From: Halomonas sp. DQ26W | GTDB lineage: Bacteria; Pseudomonadota; Gammaproteobacteria; Pseudomonadales; Halomonadaceae | DNA: 64,000 bases | Assembly: GCF_003339685.1 (NCBI RefSeq) | Contig: NZ_QPKI01000005.1 | Span: forward strand, 102,101-166,100 | Direction: 5' to 3' | Shown: positions 56,088-64,000 of the stretch, piece after piece | Position numbering within the stretch: the first letter of the stretch is position 1 | Layout of the letters: the number at the start of each line of letters is the position of its first letter | Notes under the pieces: generated by a model | Seen by the model: the letters and a program-made list of their open reading frames with translations, nothing else | Databases searched by the model: none | Told to the model about the DNA's origin: nothing | Made by a program: the position numbers and the translations under genes

Positions 56088-56498
56088 TCAGCTCGCTTCC
56101 CAGAGGGCGTCGTTGAGGGCATCGAGCTGCTTCAGGCCACCATGATCGGCGAAGCGATGGTTGATTAAGGCTCGGTCGAGCACCACTTCGTGAGTCAGCT
56201 GCCTGGCCAGGCGGTCGAGCCACTTGCGCTGGCTGGGTGTCCAGGCATGCAGGGCGTAGATGCGCCGCATGGCGTCGCGCACCCGCTGCTCGAAGGGAAT
56301 CAACGCCTCGCCCAGGGCGGCACGGCGACTGTGGCCGACGATGCTGACGGCGATGTCCTGGGCTACTGCCTCGCCGAGCTGGCGAAGTTTGATCAGGGTG
56401 GTATTGGGGTCATGCACAAAGGCATGCTCTGCACTTGAGGAAAGATCAAGAAAGACTGGATCGTGCCCGGCCAGGAAAGCGAAGTTTCCGCTATTGCT
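56088..56498 (-). pseudogene. hsdR (type I restriction endonuclease) remnant with large in-frame internal deletion
   Basis: Read from 56498 the frame runs SNSGNFAFLAGHDPVF then LDLSSSAEHAFVHDPNTT, and LIKLRQLGEAVAQDIA, the N-terminus of HsdR, and joins without a stop to IYALHAWTPSQRKWLDRLARQ and ...GGLKQLDALNDALW, the C-terminus of HsdR. About 135 residues remain of roughly 1000; nuclease and helicase domains are absent. No ATG is found at the N-terminal end (a TAA lies 12 bases upstream; CGT stands where Met is expected), while an internal GTG (56417) is available. A closely related frame from that GTG has 109 codons. Confidence 0.82.
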
Positions 56499-56653
56499 AC
56501 GGTCTTGTTATCCCTGCATGCGTATTCCCGACCCCGTGCCAGGGGCTGCTCTACCGGCAGCTTTTTACTGGTGCCTGCCTAGCCTGCCATCAAACACTTT
56601 CAGGAGCCAGCTCATGAAGCACTATGAGCCGTAACCCTACAGCCAAAATGACA

Positions 56654-56681
56654 AAGGCCGAGTGACACTTCACTCGGCCTT
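56654..56681. terminator. Intrinsic terminator between the hsdR remnant and the small membrane gene
   Basis: AAGGCCGAGTG (56654-56664) pairs with CACTCGGCCTT (56671-56681) around a six-base loop. It is followed by CGTTCT on the plus strand and by TTGTCATTTT on the minus strand, so it best serves the minus-strand gene at 56720. Confidence 0.75.
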
Positions 56682-56719
56682 CGTTCTATCTATCGGCCTC
56701 CAGGCCTTGAACGCTCTCA

Positions 56720-56968
56720 TCAAGGCGATGCATGCCTGTCCGGTGGCGCTGAGCTTCCATCTGTCAGACAGTGCCTTGCTACCTGGGCGCAGACCCAGAA
56801 AATTCCGGCAAGTATGATAAAGAACAGGCTGCCTGAGACAAGATTCCAGCTTATGGGCTGTTGATCGATAGCGATCAGATAGACCAGGCCAGCCATCAGA
56901 GCGAAAAGCACAACGATGGCTGCTGCCCAAAAGAGAAAGTACAAGGCTATTCCCAGCTTGTTCAGCAT
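56720..56968 (-). CDS. Small membrane protein, 82 residues
   Basis: 82 residues with two long hydrophobic segments (about 8-31 and 42-62) and a short polar C-terminal tail ending DRHASP. The ATG at 56968 has GAGGAG six bases before it; a second ATG two codons upstream (56974) touches that ribosome-binding site and is less likely. No family recognised. It ends about 40 bases before a terminator. Its neighbour is katG on the same strand, about 130 bases upstream in transcription. Confidence 0.7.
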   Translation of the reverse strand: MLNKLGIALYFLFWAAAIVVLFALMAGLVYLIAIDQQPISWNLVSGSLFFIILAGIFWVCAQVARHCLTDGSSAPPDRHASP

Positions 56969-57049
56969 GCCCATCTCCTCAATCTGCTCAAGGATTCACA
57001 TTCAGCATAGACCATGTAGGTGACCTCCCTGGCAGTTCCCTTTCAAATT

Positions 57050-57075
57050 AAAAAAGCGCCCCGTTGCCGGGGCAC
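57050..57075 (-). terminator. Intrinsic terminator of katG
   Basis: GCCCCG/CGGGGC stem (57058-57073) with a four-base loop, followed on the minus strand by CGC and six T residues. It lies about 30 bases beyond the katG stop. Confidence 0.85.
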
Positions 57076-57101
57076 CCCTGTCACCTCTCGCTTGACTGCT
57101 A

Positions 57102-59663
<2,562 letters not shown>

Positions 59664-60824
59664 ATGACAGCAGCCGAGCTGCTTGAACGCCTGGTGGGCT
59701 TTGCCACCGTTTCCCGCGAATCCAATCTCGACCTGATTCGTTTCGTAGAGGCCTATCTCGACGAACACGATGTCGAGCATTGGCGGATCGTTAACGATGA
59801 CGGCAGCAAGGCCAACCTGCTGGCGCGCGTTGGCCCTGCGGTGGAAGGCGGTGTTGTTCTGTCCGGCCATACCGATGTGGTGCCAGTAGTGGGCCAGCCC
59901 TGGAGCACAGACCCCTTCACTCTGGTCGACAAGGAGGATGGGCGTCTCTACGGACGCGGCACCTGCGACATGAAAGGCTTTATCGCCTGCGCCCTGGCCG
60001 AGGTGCCGAGCTGGGTGCAGCAGGAGCTCACGAAGCCGATTTACCTCGCCTTCTCCTATGACGAGGAGGTCGGCTGCCTCGGTGCCCCGCGCATGATCGA
60101 CCAACTGATGGCCAACCATCCGCGCCCCATCGCGGTGATCGTCGGTGAGCCGACCCTGATGCAGCCGGTGGTGGCTCACAAGGGCGCCACCAACCTGCGT
60201 ACCACCGTGACCGGCCTTGCCTCTCACTCCAGCCAGGTCAACCAGGGTGTCTCGGCCATCCATGTGGCTGCCCGGCTGGTGACGAAGATCGAGGATGTGA
60301 TGGCCGAGCTGCGTGCCGAGGGGCGCGTGGACGAAGCCTTCAACGTCGTCCACTCCAGCCTGCACGTGGGCAAGATTGCCGGCGGGACCGCGATCAACAT
60401 CATGGCCCGCGAATGCACCTTCGACTGGGAAATCCGTCACCTGCCCCAGGACCGCTTCGAGGATCTGCTCAGCCGTGTGAATGCCTCTGCCGCAAAGCTC
60501 GAGGCTGAAATGCAGCGCATCGCCCCGGAAACGAGCATCGTCACAGAGGCGCTCAACGTCACGGTGCCGGCGCTGGCTGACGACAACAATGCCGAGGTGC
60601 TCGGTTTGTGTCGCGAGCTGCTCGGCGAACGGCCCAGCGGCGCCGTGGCCTATGCCACCGAGGCCGGCCAGTTCCAGCGCGTCGGCCTACCCACGCTGAT
60701 CTGTGGCCCAGGCAGCATCGCCCAGGCACACCAGCCCGACGAGTATATCGAGAGCGAACAGCTTGTGGCGGGCAGCGAGTTCATGCGGGCCCTGGGCACG
60801 CGGCTGGAAAGTCGTCGGGCCTGA
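59664..60824 (+). CDS. argE: Acetylornithine deacetylase ArgE
   Basis: 386 residues, M20 metallopeptidase family, catalysing N2-acetylornithine to ornithine in arginine synthesis. Metal and catalytic residues are seen in LSGHTDVVPVVGQPW (His, Asp), GRGTCDMKGFIA (Asp) and YDEEVGCLGAPRM (Glu-Glu). The lid/dimer domain follows (about 180-295, RTTVTGLASHSSQVNQG). AGGAGA precedes the ATG at 59664. Substrate specificity is by family resemblance; other acyl-amino-acid deacylases are close relatives. It is followed by a repeat cluster. Confidence 0.88.
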   Translation: MTAAELLERLVGFATVSRESNLDLIRFVEAYLDEHDVEHWRIVNDDGSKANLLARVGPAVEGGVVLSGHTDVVPVVGQPWSTDPFTLVDKEDGRLYGRGTCDMKGFIACALAEVPSWVQQELTKPIYLAFSYDEEVGCLGAPRMIDQLMANHPRPIAVIVGEPTLMQPVVAHKGATNLRTTVTGLASHSSQVNQGVSAIHVAARLVTKIEDVMAELRAEGRVDEAFNVVHSSLHVGKIAGGTAINIMARECTFDWEIRHLPQDRFEDLLSRVNASAAKLEAEMQRIAPETSIVTEALNVTVPALADDNNAEVLGLCRELLGERPSGAVAYATEAGQFQRVGLPTLICGPGSIAQAHQPDEYIESEQLVAGSEFMRALGTRLESRRA

Positions 60825-60872
60825 GCAGCATTTCACGAACCTGCGCATAAAAGAAAGGTTCTACGCAGACTG

Positions 60873-61090
60873 GCGTGAAGAGGCCGTAGGCCTCCCGGCG
60901 GGGTTGCCAGTGCCAGCGACCATCGCCAACGCCGTGGCCTCCGCTGAGGCGCCTATCGGTGCCAGTCGCGATGCGGAGCAGCGCTCCAACAGTGAAACGT
61001 TCATGCGCCGGTGGTGCCCGCCAAGGCGCCTATCGGCGCCAGTCGCGGTGCAGAGTCGGGGCGCCGAACCGAGCGCTCCAACAAGGAGCG
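60873..61090. repeat. REP-like palindromic repeat cluster, locus B
   Basis: A nearly full unit at 60875-60991: GGCCTCCCGGCGGGGTTGCC, then a spacer with CATCGCCAACGCCGTGGCC, then GCGCC...GGTGCCAGTCGCGATGCGGAG and CAGCGCTCCAACA. A decayed second unit follows at 61018-61087 (GGCGCCAGTCGCGGTGCAGAG, then GAGCGCTCCAACAAGG). No gene lies between argE and the terminator at 61170. Confidence 0.88.
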
Positions 61091-61169
61091 CCTGCGTCGC
61101 TATCGCCGAAGCGTCCTTCCACAATGCAGTCTGTGCAGAGCAGATTCACGCCAAAGTGTGAAGAACCAA

Positions 61170-61210
61170 AAGAAAGCCCTCGTACCGGAACGGTACGAGG
61201 GCTTCGTCTT
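61170..61210. terminator. Bidirectional terminator between repeat cluster B and deaD
   Basis: GAAAGCCCTCGTACCG (61172-61187) pairs with CGGTACGAGGGCTTC (61191-61205) around a GAA loop. On the minus strand it is followed by TTTCTTTT, making it a strong terminator for deaD. Confidence 0.92.
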
Positions 61211-61241
61211 TCACGCCTGCCGGACCTGTGCCCGGCAGCGA

Positions 61242-62951
61242 TCAGGCGCTGGTGCGGCGGCGGATCGGAGCGTCACCGTCCTGGCGGCGGCGCGGAGCAC
61301 GCTCGGCAGTAGCACCGGCATCTTCGCTGATTTCCAGCGGACGACCGGCGACACGGGCCCGTGCCATCTTGTCGAGGATGCTGGCCGGCAGCGAGCTCGG
61401 CAACTCCACCACGGAGAAGGCGTTGCGAATGTCGATGCGACCGATACGGGCACCTTCGATGCCACCCTCATTGGCCAGAGCGCCGACCAGTTGGCCCGGT
61501 TTGACGCCATCCTTGTGGCCCACAGCGACGCGATAGCGGGTCATGCCCTCGCTGGGGCCCCGCTCGCGACGCGCCGGCTTGCCGTCGCGTGATACAGGTG
61601 CACGCTCGGTACGCTCCTTGCGCGGCGGCTGCATGCGGCCGATGGGTGCTTCGTCGGCGCGGGCCATGGCGGCAAAGGCACAGGCCAGCTCGACCGGGTC
61701 GTGCCCTTCGGCGACCAGGCGCTCGATCAGCGCACGCTGCTCTTCAGCACCGGCGGTCAGTGCACCCTGGGTACGCAGGAAGAAGGCATCATCCCGATGG
61801 GCGCGGATGGCGGCTTCGTCGGGGATCGGCATATCGGCCATGTGCTGACCGGTGGCCTGCTCCATCCAGCGCACCTTGCGCAGCTCGCGAGAGCCGACGA
61901 AGGTGATCGCGATGCCGGTCCGGCCCGCACGGCCAGTACGGCCGATACGGTGGGTGTAGGCTTCGCTGTCCTGGGGCAGGTCATAGTTGATGACGTGCGT
62001 GATCCGCGACACGTCGAGACCGCGGGCGGCCACGTCGGTGGCGATCAGCACATCGACCTTGCCGCGCTTGAGACGAGTGATGGTGCGCTCGCGCAGGCTC
62101 TGGTCCAGGTCACCGGAGAGGCTCGCCACGTTCACGCCGCGGGCGGAGAGCTGCTCCATCAGGGTGGTGCAGGCAGCACGAGTCCGCACGAAGACGATGG
62201 CGCCATCGACCGGCTCGACCTCGAGGATGCGCGACAGCGCTTCCAGCTTGGCACCGCCTTCGACGCGCACCAGACGCTGGTCGATGCTGGCGGCAGTACC
62301 CACGCTGGCTTCGATCATGACCTTGACAGGATCGACCAGGTAGCGATTGACGATGCGCTCGATTTCGGCCGGAAGCGTCGCGGAGAAGAAGACCCGTTGG
62401 GCATCCTTGGGCGTATCGGCGACTACACGCTTGACGTCGTCGATGAAGCCCATGCGCAGCATCTCATCGGCTTCGTCGAGCACCAGGGCAGAAAGGCCGT
62501 CGAGCTTGAGGCTACCGCGATCCAGGTGATCGATGATGCGGCCGGGGGTGCCGACCACGACCTGGGCGCCGCGCTTCAGGGCGCCCAACTGCTCACGGTA
62601 TTCCTGGCCACCGCACAGGGTAGCGACTTCCAGGCCCTTGAGGTTCTGGCCGTACTTGCTGAACGACACGGCTACCTGCTGGGCCAGTTCACGGGTCGGC
62701 GCCATGACCAATACCTGGGGCTCACGGCGAGTCAGCTCCAGGCGAGACAGAATCGGCAGCGCAAAGGCAGCGGTCTTGCCGGTGCCGGTCTGGGCCTGGC
62801 CCAGCATGTCACGCCCTTCCAGCAGGGCAGGAATGGTCTGCAGCTGAATGGGCGAAGGAGTTTCGTAGCCCAGTGTTTCCACAGCGGAGAGAACGGCAGG
62901 CAACAGAGCAAGATCGCCGAAGCTCGGCGAAGCGACAGAAGTCGAGGTCAT
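61242..62951 (-). CDS. deaD: DEAD-box RNA helicase DeaD/CsdA
   Basis: 569 residues. Helicase core about 12-370: Q motif LGYETPSPIQLQTIP, motif I AQTGTGKTAAF, II VLDEADEM, III SAT, V DVAARGLDVSR, VI HRIGRTGRAGRTG. A C-terminal DbpA-type RNA-binding domain (about 465-540, RYRVAVGHKDGVKPGQLVGALANEGGI) and a basic Arg-rich tail ending RRRTSA follow. DeaD helps ribosome assembly and mRNA decay, especially in the cold. The ATG at 62951 has AAGGTG upstream; a TTG one codon earlier is in frame. A leader of about 430 bases without a gene lies upstream. Confidence 0.94.
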   Translation of the reverse strand: MTSTSVASPSFGDLALLPAVLSAVETLGYETPSPIQLQTIPALLEGRDMLGQAQTGTGKTAAFALPILSRLELTRREPQVLVMAPTRELAQQVAVSFSKYGQNLKGLEVATLCGGQEYREQLGALKRGAQVVVGTPGRIIDHLDRGSLKLDGLSALVLDEADEMLRMGFIDDVKRVVADTPKDAQRVFFSATLPAEIERIVNRYLVDPVKVMIEASVGTAASIDQRLVRVEGGAKLEALSRILEVEPVDGAIVFVRTRAACTTLMEQLSARGVNVASLSGDLDQSLRERTITRLKRGKVDVLIATDVAARGLDVSRITHVINYDLPQDSEAYTHRIGRTGRAGRTGIAITFVGSRELRKVRWMEQATGQHMADMPIPDEAAIRAHRDDAFFLRTQGALTAGAEEQRALIERLVAEGHDPVELACAFAAMARADEAPIGRMQPPRKERTERAPVSRDGKPARRERGPSEGMTRYRVAVGHKDGVKPGQLVGALANEGGIEGARIGRIDIRNAFSVVELPSSLPASILDKMARARVAGRPLEISEDAGATAERAPRRRQDGDAPIRRRTSA

Positions 62952-63384
62952 CAATCACACCTTGGTAGGCCGGCAGTGGCCGGCAAAATCACATTGAGGC
63001 ATCCCCGACGCAAAACAACGGTCGGGCGCACTGCGCTTGTCGAGGGCCATCATTGGCCGAAGGGCAGAGCGAGTCACGGTATCGGGGACGCCGGTCGCAC
63101 CTGGCATCCGGTTCGCGCCCTGGGGCTTGCGAACCGCTAAGGCGACCTTTCTGCGCCGATGTCGCCTGTTGGCGGCATCTGGTGGCGCTCCATCTTCACA
63201 TCTCGGACACTGTCGGTAGATGACCGCAGGTCTCGGTGATTCGGCTCGGGCAACTTCAGCACCGGCGAATCGTCATGATGGCGGGGTCAGCACATGCGAG
63301 GAGGGCGCATGCTACCATCGGTGCTTTCCCCTGGCCAGCACTTTCCACGCTAACGGCCATGCCCCCTCATCAAGGAGCCTGCCA
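62952..63384. other. Intergenic/leader region between deaD and yaiI
   Basis: 433 bases without a gene, holding both divergent promoters. Near the deaD end GCCGGC palindromes (62970-62990) and a GGTTCGC...GCGCGAACC hairpin (about 63110-63140) can form stem-loops on the deaD leader. A long structured 5' leader is common for cold-shock helicase genes, so a post-transcriptional role is possible. ORFs here are spurious. Confidence 0.5.
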
Positions 63385-63834
63385 ATGCCAACCCTGTGGG
63401 TCGATGCCGACGCCTGCCCCAAAGTGGCACGCGAGATTATCGTGCGCGCCGCCGAGCGTACCGATACCCCCACCTGGTTCGTGGCCAACCATACGATTCC
63501 GCTGCCGCCCTCACGCTGCGTCAAATCGCTTGCGGTGAGCCAAGGCTTCGACGCCGCCGACAACGAGATCGTCGCCCGCCTCGCCTCCGGTGACCTGCTG
63601 CTCACCTCGGACCTGCCGCTGGCCCTGGAGGCCATCGAAAAAGGCGCGGCGGTGATGACCACCCGTGGCGAAATGCTCGACAAGGGCAATATCAAGGCGC
63701 GGGTACAGATGCGGGATTTCATGGAGACGCTGCGCGCCAGCGGCGAACACACCGGCGGCCCCAAGGGTTACAGCGACACCGACCGACGTGAGTTCGCCAA
63801 TGCGCTGGACAGGTGGCTAGCGAAGCAGCGGTAA
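63385..63834 (+). CDS. yaiI: YaiI/YqxD family protein (DUF188, UPF0178)
   Basis: 149 residues, the normal length of the DUF188 family. Characteristic sequence: [22 protein letters not shown] at the start, [24 protein letters not shown] and [16 protein letters not shown], which resemble a PIN-like or toprim-like acidic pocket. The C-terminus carries [21 protein letters not shown]. Biochemical role unknown for the family. AAGGAG lies nine bases before the ATG; the frame continues upstream to 63220 without homology. A repeat copy follows directly. Confidence 0.9.
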   Translation: MPTLWVDADACPKVAREIIVRAAERTDTPTWFVANHTIPLPPSRCVKSLAVSQGFDAADNEIVARLASGDLLLTSDLPLALEAIEKGAAVMTTRGEMLDKGNIKARVQMRDFMETLRASGEHTGGPKGYSDTDRREFANALDRWLAKQR

Positions 63835-63857
63835 GAGGCGGGCAGGCGATTTCCCCT

Positions 63858-64000
63858 TTGTAGGAGCATCTTTAGATCACGACTGGAGGCGCTAGCCTCC
63901 CGGCGGTGTTGCCCATGTTGGCGATCACCGCCAACGCCGTGGCCTCCGCCGGGGCGCCTGCCGGCGCCAGTCGCGATGCAGAGCAGCGCTCCAACAGCTG
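63858..64000. repeat. REP-like palindromic repeat, locus C (complete unit at window edge)
   Basis: A full L-to-R unit: TGTAGGAGCATCTTTAGATC, ACGACTGGAGGC, GCCTCCCGGCGGTGTTGCC, a TTGGCGATCACCGCCAACG joint, then GGCGCCTGCCGGCGCCAGTC, GCGATGCAGAGCAGCGCTCC and AACA. It begins 24 bases after the yaiI stop, the usual place for REP elements, and reaches the window end. Confidence 0.9.

Noticed and set aside
61701..63140. 479-codon plus-strand frame opposite deaD
   Set aside because: Antisense of a fully motif-bearing DEAD-box helicase; product is Gly/Asp/His-rich low complexity.

Overview
The window reads as a chromosomal segment of a GC-rich gammaproteobacterium, most likely Halomonas or a close relative in Halomonadaceae. 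This rests on the overall protein flavour (ThiC, TenA, SbcCD, KatG, OsmC, DeaD), a phasin, several osmolyte- or polyamine-type importers, and a family of dispersed palindromic repeats. No tRNA, rRNA, IS element or CRISPR array was seen. All calls come from reading the sequence; no database search was run.

Layout. 1-2.6 kb: edge of an MFS permease, a zinc-ribbon methyltransferase, a VOC protein and a DUF4870-like membrane protein. 2.6-6.5 kb: a lipid A-type acyltransferase, then a TPP riboswitch controlling tenA-thiC. 6.65-8.0 kb: an orphan CARF-nuclease (Card1/VC1899-like) whose C-terminal nuclease has lost its catalytic lysine, followed by a 19-bp tandem repeat. 8.1-26.1 kb: an outer-membrane barrel protein, then a large catabolic block. 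It contains a D-2-hydroxyacid dehydrogenase and an 11-gene operon, each behind a well-spaced sigma-54 promoter: zinc alcohol dehydrogenase, five-gene Dpp/Opp-type importer, CRYL1-like 3-hydroxyacid dehydrogenase, VOC protein, AcoA/AcoB-like E1 alpha/beta and a free-standing lipoyl carrier. It ends with an unassigned soluble protein, an AcoR-type sigma-54 activator, an aldo/keto reductase, glycerate kinase and a 56-residue membrane protein. I read it as an inducible pathway for an imported ketol-, diol- or hydroxyacid-like compound feeding acyl units and glycerate into central metabolism; the substrate is unknown.

26.2-30.8 kb: EamA exporter, then ackA-pta overlapping by four bases. 31-37.6 kb: a polyamine-type ABC importer, a PmtA-like methyltransferase and a class V aminotransferase. 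37.7-42.6 kb: a CBS-BON protein, an unrecognised two-TM protein and a large MscS-family channel. 42.7-44.4 kb: an overlapping amidoligase/class I amidotransferase pair, a rarely studied ligase system. 44.4-50.9 kb: REP-like repeats, osmC, a DUF1415 protein, an endonuclease V remnant and sbcDC. 51-53 kb: a small unknown gene, a phasin behind a perfect 12-bp inverted repeat, and an exported alpha/beta hydrolase.

53.1-56.5 kb is a small defence/toxin island: ccdAB with a palindromic operator, two unknown genes, and a decayed type I restriction locus in which hsdR and hsdM both survive only as internally deleted stubs around an intact fic gene. 56.7-64 kb: small membrane protein, katG, argE, repeats, deaD, a YaiI/DUF188 protein and a further repeat copy at the right edge.
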